Assembly: GCF_021390325.1 (NCBI RefSeq)
Contig: NZ_JAJUWU010000010.1
Location: 168,361 to 232,360, forward strand
Reading direction: 5' to 3'
Source of the DNA: Jiella avicenniae
GTDB lineage: Bacteria; Pseudomonadota; Alphaproteobacteria; Rhizobiales; Rhizobiaceae
Length of the DNA: 64,000 nucleotides
The notes under the pieces were generated by a model. That model saw nothing but the letters and a program-made list of their open reading frames with translations, made no database searches and had not been told where the DNA came from. Below are positions 40,937-49,611 of the stretch, piece after piece; positions within the stretch are counted from its first letter, which is position 1, and each line of letters begins with the position of its first letter. Made by a program: the position numbers and the translations under genes.

Positions 40937-41095
40937 TTAGATCAGCCGGTTGCGGAAGACTACCATTCCCCGCGTCGCTGCGAGGTCCCTGCCGACCACC
41001 AGGGAGCCGGGAGCGGCGGGCTTGCCGCTGATCGCCTCGATCCAGTCGGCCTTCATGTTTGCGGCTCCGTCGATGAAGTTCGCACCGAAACCCGA
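40937..41095 (-). pseudogene. remnant of a polyhydroxyalkanoate polymerase (PhaC-like) gene
   Basis: The minus strand encodes GANFIDGAANMKADWIEAI followed by GRDLAATRGMVVFRNRLI and a TAA at 40939-40937. PhaC-like proteins have a related stretch of the form LVRGxxNMxAD...VGRxLAxTPGxVVFRNxLIELIQY in the region before the catalytic domain. Here a stop codon falls where ELIQY should follow, and no catalytic domain exists, so this is a short relic. The surrounding sequence shows no start codon for a functional small protein. Confidence 0.5.
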
Positions 41096-41128
41096 AATCG
41101 GGCCGCCGGAACAGGATGCCGAAAGACG

Positions 41129-42175
41129 CTAAAGCTCGTCCGAGCGGGGCGCGCGCATGAACATCGGCAGGATGGCGATGAGGAGCAGCAGCCGGAAGAT
41201 GTGATGGGTCGCGACATAGGCCGGGTCGTAGCCGAGCGACAGCGCCATGGCGCTCATGCCCTCGACGCCGCCGGGCGCGAAAGAGACCCAGACCTGGCCG
41301 AAGGGCAGAGCGAGAAACTCCGCCACGACGAAGCTGGCGAGACCGGAAAAGACCACCGCAATCGTCGTGACGACGAGACCGGCGAGGAGGAGGTCGCGCA
41401 GCTGCGTTCGGGTGACCGAGGCGAAGCGCGCGCCGATGACGGCGCCGGCCAGCGAGAAGCCGATGAAGGTCAGGATCGGCGAGGGGCGTCCTTCCAGCCA
41501 GCCGACGCCGTGGCCAATTCCGCTGATGGCGACCCCGGCGAGCAGGAAGGCGGCGGGAATGCGCAGCCGCTCGAACAGGTATCCGCCCAGCGCCGCGATG
41601 GCGATCAGGACGAGGCTGGCGGGAATGCCGAGCGTATGCAGGACGATGACTGCGCCGCCGCCACCGGCGCCCCGCTCGACGAGCGCCACGAGAGGCGGCA
41701 GGGCGATCGTGATGATCAGCAGCCGCAGGCTCTGCAGGACCATGACGAAGGGAATGTCGATCTTCGCCGCCGGCCGGTCGGCGGCGAGCGACAGGCTGTA
41801 GGAGAGCGCGCCCGGGGAGGTGGCGAGAACCGCCGTGCCGCCCGCGACGCCGAAGAAGCGCTTGAGGACGTTGGACGAGATCAGCATCACCGCGACCATG
41901 GTGAGGGTCAGAGCGACGAGGCTCGCCGGAAAGCGCAGGACGTCGGTCAGGAAATGCGTGGTGACGCCGGCCCCGAGCGTCACGCCGATCGCGGTGAAGC
42001 CGAGATTGCGCAGCGTCGGAGGAACCCTCGGGGAGAGGCCGGTGGCCGCGAGGGCCGTCACGGCGACGGTGGAGCCGACGAGCGGTCCGGCCGGAACGCC
42101 GAGGGCCTGAAACAGCGCGGCGCCGCAAAGTGCGGCGCCGATGGCGAGGAGAACCGGCCGATAGGCGGACATCAT
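41129..42175 (-). CDS. AbrB family (PF05145) membrane protein, tct operon
   Basis: A 348-residue very hydrophobic protein with about ten membrane segments in two similar halves (residues 1-160 and 185-345), both with a Gly-rich segment followed by TGLSPR/FEPGG-like turns (SFAPGGVEGMSAMALSLG near the end). It is often labelled ammonia monooxygenase or AbrB transcriptional regulator, but it has no DNA-binding domain and is a probable transporter or permease accessory. ATG 42175 overlaps the TctA stop (42172-42175), so it is part of the tct operon and may extend its export or uptake function. Confidence 0.85.
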   Translation of the reverse strand: MMSAYRPVLLAIGAALCGAALFQALGVPAGPLVGSTVAVTALAATGLSPRVPPTLRNLGFTAIGVTLGAGVTTHFLTDVLRFPASLVALTLTMVAVMLISSNVLKRFFGVAGGTAVLATSPGALSYSLSLAADRPAAKIDIPFVMVLQSLRLLIITIALPPLVALVERGAGGGGAVIVLHTLGIPASLVLIAIAALGGYLFERLRIPAAFLLAGVAISGIGHGVGWLEGRPSPILTFIGFSLAGAVIGARFASVTRTQLRDLLLAGLVVTTIAVVFSGLASFVVAEFLALPFGQVWVSFAPGGVEGMSAMALSLGYDPAYVATHHIFRLLLLIAILPMFMRAPRSDEL

Positions 42176-43695
42176 GCAGGCGCTTCCGGAGACTGGTCTT
42201 CCGCCCGGTTCCGCCGCATCCGTCCGACGACGATCGGCACCGCGACGACGAGCAGCGCCAGGACGTAGAGGATGATGCTGTTCATCGAGGTCACGAGGAT
42301 CGTCCAGTCGCCGCCGGAGATCGACAGGGCGCGGCGCAGATTGTCCTCGAACAGGCCGCCGAGCACGAAGCCGAGGATGACCGGAGCGAGGCTGAACTGC
42401 AGTTTGCGCAGGAACCAGCCGAAGACGCCGAGCGCGGTGATCATGTAGAGATCGTGCGGGTTCGAGACGACCGAATAGACGCCGATGAAGGCGAGAACGG
42501 CGATCAGCGGCGTCAGGAACTGCTGCGGGATGGTCAGCATCCGGGCGAACAGCCCGACCAGCGGCAGGTTGATGATGAGCAGCGCCACGTTGCCGATATA
42601 CATCGAGGCGATGAGGCCCCAGGCGATCTCCGGCCGTTGCTGGAACATCAGCGGGCCGGGCGTGACGTTGAAGAGGAGCAACGCGCCGAGGAGGATCGCC
42701 GTGGTGCCGGAGCCGGGAATGCCGAGCGTCAGCATCGGCACCATGGCACCGCCGGCCGAGGCGTTGTTGGCCGCTTCCGGCGCCGCGAGGCCGCGCATGT
42801 CGCCCTCGCCGAACTTCGAGGAATCGCGCGCCGCCCGCTTCTCCGTGCCGTAGGCGACCGCCGAGGCGACGGAGGCGCCGGTGCCCGGCAGGATGCCGAT
42901 GAAGAAGCCGATCACCGAGCCGCGCAGGATCGTCCATTTGACGAAGGCGAGATCCTTCAGCGTCACGAAGCTCTTGTCGATCTTCAGCGTCTTCAGCGTT
43001 CCGGCGGCCTGCTGCTCGACGAGGTGGATCAACTCGGCCATGCCGAACAGGCCGATGACGACGACGAGGAAGTCGATGCCGGCGAGGATGTCGGGAATGC
43101 CGAAAGTATAGCGCGCGACGCCGGTATTGGCGTCGATGCCGATCGAGGCGAGCATCAGGCCGATGATCGCCGCGAGCAGCGTCTTCACCGGATTCGAGCC
43201 GACCAGCGAGGCGAGCGAGGCGAAGGCGAAGACCATCAGCGCCACGTAGTCCGACGGCGAGAAGTGGATCGCGTAGGAGGCGAGCGCCGGGCCGAAGAAG
43301 CTCATCAGGATGACGGAGAAGGAGCCGCCGATGAAGGAGGCGACCGCCGACAAGGAGAGCGCCTTGCCCGCCTCGCCGTTGCGCGCCATCGGGTTGCCGT
43401 CCAGCGTCGTCATCACCGCGCCTGCGTCGCCGGGGACGTTGAGGAGGATCGACGAGATGCGACCGCCATATTCGGCGCCGTAATAGATGCCGGCGAGAAG
43501 GATGATGGCCGATTCCGGCTTGAAGCCGAGGCCGTAGGCGATCGGCAAAAGGATGGCGACGCCGTTGATCGGGCCGATGCCGGGCAGGGCGCCGATCAGC
43601 GTGCCGGCGAAGCAGCCGGCCAGCACGAGGAAGAGATTGAAGGGGTCGAGCGCGACTTCGAAGCCGGATGCAAGACCGGAAAGGACAGCGTCCAT
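42172..43695 (-). CDS. tctA: tripartite tricarboxylate transporter large membrane subunit TctA
   Basis: A 507-residue permease with about 12 membrane helices. The family motifs are clear: GTLIGALPGIGPINGVAILL near residue 40, and GIYYGAEYGGRISSILLNVPGDAGA near 80, the likely citrate-type substrate site; the second-half copy is GFFIGILPGTGASVASAVAYG. The frame opens at GTG 43707, overlapping the TctB stop, but ATG 43695 has AGGTGA well spaced upstream and gives the usual N-terminus, so it is preferred. Confidence 0.92.
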   Translation of the reverse strand: MDAVLSGLASGFEVALDPFNLFLVLAGCFAGTLIGALPGIGPINGVAILLPIAYGLGFKPESAIILLAGIYYGAEYGGRISSILLNVPGDAGAVMTTLDGNPMARNGEAGKALSLSAVASFIGGSFSVILMSFFGPALASYAIHFSPSDYVALMVFAFASLASLVGSNPVKTLLAAIIGLMLASIGIDANTGVARYTFGIPDILAGIDFLVVVIGLFGMAELIHLVEQQAAGTLKTLKIDKSFVTLKDLAFVKWTILRGSVIGFFIGILPGTGASVASAVAYGTEKRAARDSSKFGEGDMRGLAAPEAANNASAGGAMVPMLTLGIPGSGTTAILLGALLLFNVTPGPLMFQQRPEIAWGLIASMYIGNVALLIINLPLVGLFARMLTIPQQFLTPLIAVLAFIGVYSVVSNPHDLYMITALGVFGWFLRKLQFSLAPVILGFVLGGLFEDNLRRALSISGGDWTILVTSMNSIILYVLALLVVAVPIVVGRMRRNRAEDQSPEAPA

Positions 43696-43703
43696 GGTTC
43701 GGT

Positions 43704-44144
43704 TCACCTAAAAATCGTCAGGACGCCGGCCGGCAGGTTGAGGTCGAGCAGCTTGGTGCAGAGGAAGTAGCCGACGATGCCGATGCCCGCGCTGAAGGCG
43801 AGAGCCGGCACCAGTCTGGCTCCGAGCATCAGCGACAGCGCCATGCAGAAGGCGAAGGTCGCGAGGATGAAGCCGAGCGGCTGGAACAGATAGGCATAGG
43901 CGAAGAGCATGACGATCAGCGCCGCCAGCCGCCGCCAGGTCTTGCCCGGCAGGCCGAGGCGCGCGACGTCCGGCTTGGCGAGAACGAACAGGATGCAGGG
44001 AATCGCGACGACCCCGAGGATGCGCGGCCAGCTTTCGGGCCCCAGCGGGTCGTATTGGAACGGGGCGTGGATCACGGTGAAGGCGATGACCGTGTAGCCG
44101 ATCGCCACCAGCAGAAGCACGCCGGCAAAGATCCGGTCGGCCAT
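43704..44144 (-). CDS. tctB: tripartite tricarboxylate transporter small membrane subunit TctB
   Basis: A 146-residue protein with four membrane helices (FAGVLLLVAIGYTVIAFTV, PRILGVVAIPCILFVLA, LAALIVMLFAYAYLFQPLGF and LAFSAGIGIVGYFLCTKL). This is the normal topology of the small Tct subunit. ATG 44144 has GGAG upstream. It lies between tctC and tctA on the same strand, with a stem-loop (44234-44261) between it and tctC. Confidence 0.88.
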   Translation of the reverse strand: MADRIFAGVLLLVAIGYTVIAFTVIHAPFQYDPLGPESWPRILGVVAIPCILFVLAKPDVARLGLPGKTWRRLAALIVMLFAYAYLFQPLGFILATFAFCMALSLMLGARLVPALAFSAGIGIVGYFLCTKLLDLNLPAGVLTIFR

Positions 44145-44233
44145 GAAATGCTCCGAAATCGAGAGCGCGAGTTCGTTGCGCCGCGTCGTTCGGCGGCCAC
44201 TCGCCTTTGTGCAATCGGGTATACGCACGGGCC

Positions 44234-44261
44234 GCGGCGGTTCCGTCCGAGAACCCGCCGC
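44234..44261 (-). other. intercistronic stem-loop between tctC and tctB
   Basis: GCGGCGG-TTC and GAAC-CCGCCGC form a long stem with one bulge, after the tctC stop (44286 on the minus strand). No T run. The same arrangement, a hairpin between binding protein and permease, occurs at 15838-15859 and 52935-52959. Confidence 0.55.
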
Positions 44262-44285
44262 AGCCCCCGCGCCAGTCCGGGAGGA

Positions 44286-45254
44286 CTATTCGATCAGGCC
44301 GGCTTCCTTGGCGATGCCGGTCATGCGCTCGACGCGCTGCTTCATGTCGGCGTCCATTTCCTTGCCGGAAAGGTCGAGCGGCAGAAGACCCTTGTCCTTG
44401 ACGAGAGCGGCCCATTCGTCCGTCGCGTAGGCGGCCTCGAACGCCTCGACCCACTTGTCGTAGGCCTCGTCCGGCACGTCCTTGCCCATGTAGTAGCCGC
44501 GCACGATCGGCCAGACGGCGTCGTAGCCGGCTTCCTTGGCGGTCGTGATCTCGGCGAAGGGGGCGGGCAGCCGTTCGTCGCTCATCACGGCGAGGATGCG
44601 CATTTCGCCGGTGTCGAGATGCGAGACCATTTCGCCGACGTCGCCGGTATAGACCTGGATCGAACCGCCGAGCAGGCCGGCGATCGCGTCACCGCCGCCG
44701 TCGAAGGCGACGTAGCGCATCTGGCGCGGATCGAGCTCCTCCGACTTCATCAGGATGGCGGCCTTCATCCAGTCCTGCGAGCCGACCGAGCCGCCGGCGC
44801 CCATGACCACGCCGCCGGGGTTCTTCTTCAGGTCGGCCATCAGATCCTCGAGGCTCTGATAGGGGCTGTCGGCACGCACGATCACCGCGCCGTAGTCCGT
44901 CCCGGCCGTCGCGAGGAAGCGCACGTCGTTGGCGCCCCACTGGCCGTATTTGCCGGTCGCCATGTTGAGCAGCGAGCCCGACGAGAAGGCGACGATGGCG
45001 TTCGGATCGTCGGTGCGGGTGGTGTTGAACAGATTGATCGCCACGGCGCCGATGCCGCCGGGCATGAAGGTCACCTGCATCGGGCCGTCGAACTGCTTTT
45101 CCAGGCCCTGCTGGGCGATGCGGCAGGTGAGATCGAAGCCGCCGCCGGGCTTGGCCGGGGCGACGCATTCCGGCCGGTCGATCTCCTGGGCGAAAGCCGG
45201 GGTGATGACGACGCTGGCAAGCAGCAAGGCGGATGCGGTTCTGACGAATGTCAC
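44286..45254 (-). CDS. tctC: tripartite tricarboxylate transporter substrate-binding protein TctC
   Basis: A 322-residue periplasmic protein. The start is GTG 45254, supported by GGGAGG about 8 bases upstream; it leads directly into a signal peptide (VRTASALLLASVVITPAFA). The mature protein begins QEIDRPECVAPAKPGGGFDL, the PGGGFD loop being the ligand-binding landmark of the family. The ligand is probably a di- or tricarboxylate. First gene of tctC-tctB-tctA-abrB, divergent from the tctD regulator gene across 273 bases. Confidence 0.92.
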   Translation of the reverse strand: MTFVRTASALLLASVVITPAFAQEIDRPECVAPAKPGGGFDLTCRIAQQGLEKQFDGPMQVTFMPGGIGAVAINLFNTTRTDDPNAIVAFSSGSLLNMATGKYGQWGANDVRFLATAGTDYGAVIVRADSPYQSLEDLMADLKKNPGGVVMGAGGSVGSQDWMKAAILMKSEELDPRQMRYVAFDGGGDAIAGLLGGSIQVYTGDVGEMVSHLDTGEMRILAVMSDERLPAPFAEITTAKEAGYDAVWPIVRGYYMGKDVPDEAYDKWVEAFEAAYATDEWAALVKDKGLLPLDLSGKEMDADMKQRVERMTGIAKEAGLIE

Positions 45255-45527
45255 GTTTGGGTCCTCCCATCGGATTTTGACCGGTGAGAGAGGCCTGCCG
45301 AATGTCCGCCGCTGGTTTCCTCCACCGTGCCGTCCGTACAGCCGTGCGAGCCCTTTCGCGGGCACGGCACGTTCCTCTCTCCCATGCTGGACTTAGAAGC
45401 CGAGCCTGACCGCGGCTTGACCCGAAACTGACAGGAGGCTGACACCGGCTGCCGGCCGAAAGATGCTGCAGCGCGTCACATCCGCGCGCTTCTCAAACCG
45501 GTCGGGGCGGGCTAAGCCTCGATCACA

Positions 45528-46199
45528 ATGCGGATTTTACTCGTCGAAGACAGCCGCGACCTGTCCGAAGGTCTTCTCGAACGGTTTCGCGGCGAGGGCC
45601 ATGCGATCGACCTCGAAACCGACGGGGCCGAGGCGGAATCGCTGTTGCGCCACGCCAGCTTCGACGTGGTGATCCTCGACATCAACCTGCCGTCGATGAA
45701 CGGCTACGACGTGTTGCGGGCGATGCGCGCGCGCGGCGACCGGACGCCCGTGCTGGTGCTGACGGCGCGATCCGAAATCGACGATCGGATCGTCGGCCTC
45801 GACATCGGCGCCGACGACTACATGGTGAAGCCCTTCGACTTCCGCGAAATATCGGCGCGATGCCGGGCCCTGGTGAGACGGCGCTCGGGCGAAGCCAGCA
45901 ACGTTTTCGTGCAAGGGACCTTCCAGTTCGATCGCGGGGCCAGGCGCGCGTCGCTCGGCGGCATCGATCTCGAACTGCGCCATCGCGAGGTGCAGGTGCT
46001 GGAGCTGTTCCTCAGCCATCTCGGACGGGTCCTGACCAAGGACGAGGTCGCCGACCGGATCTACAGTTTCGACGAAGCGCCGAGCCTCAATGCCGTCGAG
46101 CAGACGATGACGCGGCTGCGCAAGAAGCTCGACGGGTCACCGATCGCGATCCGCACGATCCGCGGTCTCGGCTACATCGCCAGCATCCGCGACGCCTGA
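45528..46199 (+). CDS. tctD: response regulator of the OmpR family (TctD-like)
   Basis: A 223-residue two-component response regulator. The receiver domain has E7/D8 and phosphoacceptor D51 (ILDINLPS), and a lysine in MVKPFDF near residue 101. The winged-helix DNA-binding domain runs from about 125 to 220 (VLTKDEVADRIYSFDEAPSL, then IRTIRGLGYIA). Divergent from tctC, so it very probably activates the transporter operon in response to its ligand. Confidence 0.92.
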   Translation: MRILLVEDSRDLSEGLLERFRGEGHAIDLETDGAEAESLLRHASFDVVILDINLPSMNGYDVLRAMRARGDRTPVLVLTARSEIDDRIVGLDIGADDYMVKPFDFREISARCRALVRRRSGEASNVFVQGTFQFDRGARRASLGGIDLELRHREVQVLELFLSHLGRVLTKDEVADRIYSFDEAPSLNAVEQTMTRLRKKLDGSPIAIRTIRGLGYIASIRDA

Positions 46200-46279
46200 T
46201 CCATGCGTCACCAGAATGCGAAGCTGCCACCCGGAACGACCGAGCGAACGATGAAGAGCCATGTGCCGGGGCCGCCGAG

Positions 46280-47740
46280 ATGAGCCGGGCGCGGGTCTTG
46301 GCGGGGACGTCGGCGGTTGGGAGCGAGCGCCGCCCCTATTCGCTGCGCCGCCGGCTGATGGCCGCATCGATGGCGGCCTTTGCGGTCCTGATCGCGCTGC
46401 TTTCTGCGGGGCTGTGGACCTATGCCCGCAGTTCCGCGAACCAGACCTACGATCTCCTCCTGCGCGGGGCGGCGATCGCGATCCTGGAGCGCATCGCGGT
46501 GACGCCCGAGGGGATCGACATCGACCTGCCGCCCTCGGCCCTGGAGATCCTGGCGCTCGACCAGGAGGACCGGGTGTTCTACCGCGTCGTCGACGCCCGG
46601 GGCACGACGCTGACCGGGACGCCGGACCTGCCGACGGAAGGCTTCTTCGAACGGTCCCTGCCGCTGCAGGAGCCGATTTTCTTCGACAGTCTCTACAGCG
46701 GCGAGACGGTGCGCTTCGTCGTCAACGGACGGACGCTGCTGAGTGCCGACAGGCCGCAATGGATCGGTGTCCAGATCGGCCAGACGCGCATCGCCCGCAA
46801 CGCCATGGAAGCGGACCTGATCCTCAAGGGCCTCGTGCCGCTCGCGGCCCTGTCGATCGCCGGCGTCGCGATGGCCAGGGCCGGCATCGGCTTTGCCATG
46901 CGTCCGCTCGCCGGGATCGAGCGCGACATCCGCGAACGCCAGCCCAACGATCTCGAGCCGCTGGGCACGGCGCCACCCCGCGAGGTGGAAAGCCTGATCA
47001 CCGCCATCAACGGCTTCATGCGCCGCCTCGACGTGTCGCGCGGCCAGGCCGAATCCTTCATCGCCGACGTCGCCCATCAGATGCGGACCTCGCTCGCGGC
47101 GCTCTACGGCCATCTCGAAGCCGCCGACAGGCCGGGCGAGGCCGGCTCACGCGCCGTCGCGCGGGCCCGCGACCAGGCGCGGCGGACCGTCCGGCTGACC
47201 AACCAGCTTCTCAGCCACGCGATGGTGATCCACCGTGCCGACAAGGAGATGTTCCAGACGACGGATCTCGGCGAACTGGTCCGGCGGCTGATGGAGGAGA
47301 TCGTCCGGGACGATGCGGCTGGCGGCATCGACTTCGCGGTCGAAATGCCGCCGCCGCCGATCGCGCCCCGCGTCACGGGCGATCCCATCGCGATCCGCGA
47401 GGCGTTGCGCAACCTCGTCGACAACGCCGTGCGCCACGGACCACCCGACAACCAGATCACCCTGCGCGTGACCGCGACGACGCTCGCGGGCCGGCCGGCC
47501 TATGCGATCGGGGTCGAGGATTGCGGCCCCGGCATCGCCCCGGCCGACAAGCCGAAGGTCGTCGAGCGGTTCTATTCGAGCGGGCCGGGCGGCGGCTCCG
47601 GCGTCGGTCTTGCCATCGTCGCGGCCGTCGCCGAAAGTCACAAGGGCCGCTTCGACCTGTCGGACCGTCAGCCGAATGGGTTGAGCGCCACCATCACATT
47701 GCCCGAAACGCCGCCGCCCGGCCCGGTCAGCATGCCATGA
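46280..47740 (+). CDS. tctE: sensor histidine kinase (TctE-like)
   Basis: A 486-residue membrane kinase. The first membrane helix is at MAAFAVLIALLSAGLWTYA (about residues 30-50), followed by a periplasmic sensor of the 2CSK_N type (LLLRGAAIAILERIAVTPEG) and a second helix near residue 190. The phosphoacceptor histidine is in FIADVAHQMRTSLAAL, an H-box with Q in place of the usual E. The ATPase domain has NLVDNAVRHG, DCGPGIAP and GGGSGVGLAIV. Start ATG 46280 has only a weak ribosome site. Its stop overlaps the next gene (ATGA), tying kinase and binding protein together. Confidence 0.9.
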   Translation: MSRARVLAGTSAVGSERRPYSLRRRLMAASMAAFAVLIALLSAGLWTYARSSANQTYDLLLRGAAIAILERIAVTPEGIDIDLPPSALEILALDQEDRVFYRVVDARGTTLTGTPDLPTEGFFERSLPLQEPIFFDSLYSGETVRFVVNGRTLLSADRPQWIGVQIGQTRIARNAMEADLILKGLVPLAALSIAGVAMARAGIGFAMRPLAGIERDIRERQPNDLEPLGTAPPREVESLITAINGFMRRLDVSRGQAESFIADVAHQMRTSLAALYGHLEAADRPGEAGSRAVARARDQARRTVRLTNQLLSHAMVIHRADKEMFQTTDLGELVRRLMEEIVRDDAAGGIDFAVEMPPPPIAPRVTGDPIAIREALRNLVDNAVRHGPPDNQITLRVTATTLAGRPAYAIGVEDCGPGIAPADKPKVVERFYSSGPGGGSGVGLAIVAAVAESHKGRFDLSDRQPNGLSATITLPETPPPGPVSMP

Positions 47741-48831
47741 CCGCCCGATCCCGCATCGTCGTCTTCGGCGCCATCGCCGCTCTCTTCGCCGTCGCGGTCG
47801 TCCCGGTGCTCGTCTTCGGTCACCGCCCGGACGCGCCGCAGCGCACCGTCATCGACGTCTGGAGCGCCACCGACAGGTCGGCCATGGCGGAGATCCTCGC
47901 CGGCTTCGAGGCCGCTCATCCCGGCATTGCGATCCGTTACACGGAATACAACACCTCCGAACTCCGGGAGGCCGTGCTGGCGGCGAGGCAGAAGCCCGAC
48001 GTCGTCGTCTCCTCGGCGATGGATCTGCAGGTCGAATTGGTCAATCGCGGCCTGGCGAGCCCCGTCGCCGACGTGCCCGAGACGCCGGAATGGTCGCGCT
48101 GGCGCGAGGAACTCTTCGGCTTCACCCAGGAGCCGGTGGCGCTCGTCTACAATCGCGAGGCGTTCTCGAAACGGCCGCTTCCCAGCACGCGCTCCGAACT
48201 CGCCGGCATGATCCGCGACGAGCCGTCCTTCTTCGACGGCCGCGTCGGCACCTACGACGTCGCCCTATCGGGCGTCGGCTACATGTTCGCGACCCAGGAC
48301 GCCCAGCGCGGATTCCAGGCTCCCCGCCTCGTCGAATCCTTCGGCCGGGCGAAGGCGAAGACCTATTGCTGCACCAACGACATGGTGGAAGACGTCGCCT
48401 CCGGCCGCCTCGTCCTCGCCTACAACGTCATCGGCTCCTACGCGCTCGAACGGGTGCGAAGGGATCCGCGGCTCGGCATCCTCCTCCTCAGCGACTACGC
48501 CCTCGTCTTCACCCGATCCGTCCTGGTGACGAAGGATTCGGACGACAAGGCGGCGGCCGGCGACTTCGTCCGGTTTCTCCTTTCCGATGCCGGCCAGGCG
48601 CTGATCGACGAAAGCTCGTCGCTGTTCCCGCTGGTCGCCAGCTTTCGCGAAGGCCAGTCCTTCTTCGAGACCCGCTTCGAGGGAAGCACCTCGCTCCTGC
48701 CGATCCGCCTGCGGCCGAGCCTTCTGACCTGGCTCGACGAAAGGAAGAAGGCGAAGTTCCTGCACGACTGGAAGGCGTCGATCAAAGGGCCTCCGAAAGA
48801 CGATCGGGAGGCCGCGCCGAAGAAAACCTGA
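47737..48831 (+). CDS. exported solute-binding protein coupled to the Tct two-component system
   Basis: A 364-residue protein similar to iron(III)/spermidine-type extracytoplasmic binding proteins. An N-terminal membrane helix or signal (IVVFGAIAALFAVAVVPVLVF) is followed by TVIDVWSATDRSAMAEILAGF and KPDVVVSSAMDLQVELVNRG. No transporter genes follow, and the gene overlaps the kinase by 4 bases (47737-47740), so it may be a ligand sensor that presents a substrate to the kinase rather than a transport component. A C-terminal tail rich in Lys and Asp follows. A clear hairpin terminator lies just after it. Confidence 0.85.
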   Translation: MTARSRIVVFGAIAALFAVAVVPVLVFGHRPDAPQRTVIDVWSATDRSAMAEILAGFEAAHPGIAIRYTEYNTSELREAVLAARQKPDVVVSSAMDLQVELVNRGLASPVADVPETPEWSRWREELFGFTQEPVALVYNREAFSKRPLPSTRSELAGMIRDEPSFFDGRVGTYDVALSGVGYMFATQDAQRGFQAPRLVESFGRAKAKTYCCTNDMVEDVASGRLVLAYNVIGSYALERVRRDPRLGILLLSDYALVFTRSVLVTKDSDDKAAAGDFVRFLLSDAGQALIDESSSLFPLVASFREGQSFFETRFEGSTSLLPIRLRPSLLTWLDERKKAKFLHDWKASIKGPPKDDREAAPKKT

Positions 48832-48862
48832 GCCGAGTCCGGCACCTGATCCGCGACGTGGC

Positions 48863-48884
48863 GCCGGGGCGAAGAGGCCCCGGC
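48863..48884 (+). terminator. hairpin after the tctD-tctE-binding protein operon
   Basis: GCCGGGGC and GCCCCGGC pair perfectly around GAAGAG, 31 bases after the stop codon at 48831. No T run follows, so termination strength is uncertain, but position and stability fit the end of the operon. Confidence 0.5.
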
Positions 48885-49041
48885 TACAGGTCGTGCCCGA
48901 TGCGGGGAAAGCCTGATCGACGTCCGCTGGCCGAGCCGCCGCTTCGGGAACGCCCCCCGTGTTGCAGAGGCACCGGAGGCGTTCGAAGCTCGTTGCAAGA
49001 CCATCGCCGCCACCGCGGCCGAACGAGGGAGTGACTCCATC

Positions 49042-49611
49042 ATGACCGATCAGCCGATCAGCCGCTTTAAAGTGCCGAAGATCGAGGACCTGCCGGAAGA
49101 CATTCGCGAGCGTATCCTCGCGGTGCAGGAAAAGTCCGGCTTCGTGCCCAACGTCTTCCTGACGCTCGCCCACCGGCCGGACGAGTTCCGCGCCTTCTTC
49201 GTCTATCACGACGCGCTGATGGACAAGCCCGGGCCGATCACCAAGGCCGAGCGCGAGATGATCGTCGTTGCGACGTCCAGTGTGAACCAGTGCCAGTATT
49301 GCGTGATCGCCCACGGGGCGATCCTGCGCATCCGCGCCAGGGATCCGCTGATTGCCGATCAGGTCGCGATCAACTACCGCAAGGCCGACATCAGCGACCG
49401 CCAGAAGGCGATGCTGGACTTCGCCATGAAGGTCTCACAGCGCGCCCACGAGGTCGGGGACGCGGACTTGGAGACGCTGAAGAGCCACGGCTTCAGCGAA
49501 GAGGACGTCTGGGACATCGCGGCGATTTCGGCGTTCTTCGGCATGTCGAACCGGCTGGCCAACGTGACCAGCATGCGCCCGAACGCCGAATTCTACGCGA
49601 TGGGACGGTAG
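49042..49611 (+). CDS. peroxidase-related protein, AhpD/carboxymuconolactone decarboxylase-like
   Basis: A 189-residue cytoplasmic protein of the alkylhydroperoxidase D-like superfamily. The redox pair is C-x2-C in NQCQYCVIAHGAIL near residues 75-90, with the following histidine as the expected proton relay. IEDLPEDIRERILAVQEKSG at the N-terminus matches the uncharacterised peroxidase-related group, whose members are about 190 residues long. It stands alone; the substrate is unknown and a peroxide-reducing role is inferred from the motif. Confidence 0.87.
   Translation: MTDQPISRFKVPKIEDLPEDIRERILAVQEKSGFVPNVFLTLAHRPDEFRAFFVYHDALMDKPGPITKAEREMIVVATSSVNQCQYCVIAHGAILRIRARDPLIADQVAINYRKADISDRQKAMLDFAMKVSQRAHEVGDADLETLKSHGFSEEDVWDIAAISAFFGMSNRLANVTSMRPNAEFYAMGR

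Larger units (their letters stand above)
40734..41128. other. region of gene remnants upstream of ppk2
   Basis: 395 bases without an intact gene. It holds two minus-strand fragments (PHA-polymerase-like 40937-41095, MaoC/Pta-like 40870-40923) and a perfect 9-base inverted repeat at 40850-40872. The last 115 bases before ppk2 hold its ribosome site and presumably its promoter. Confidence 0.55.
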
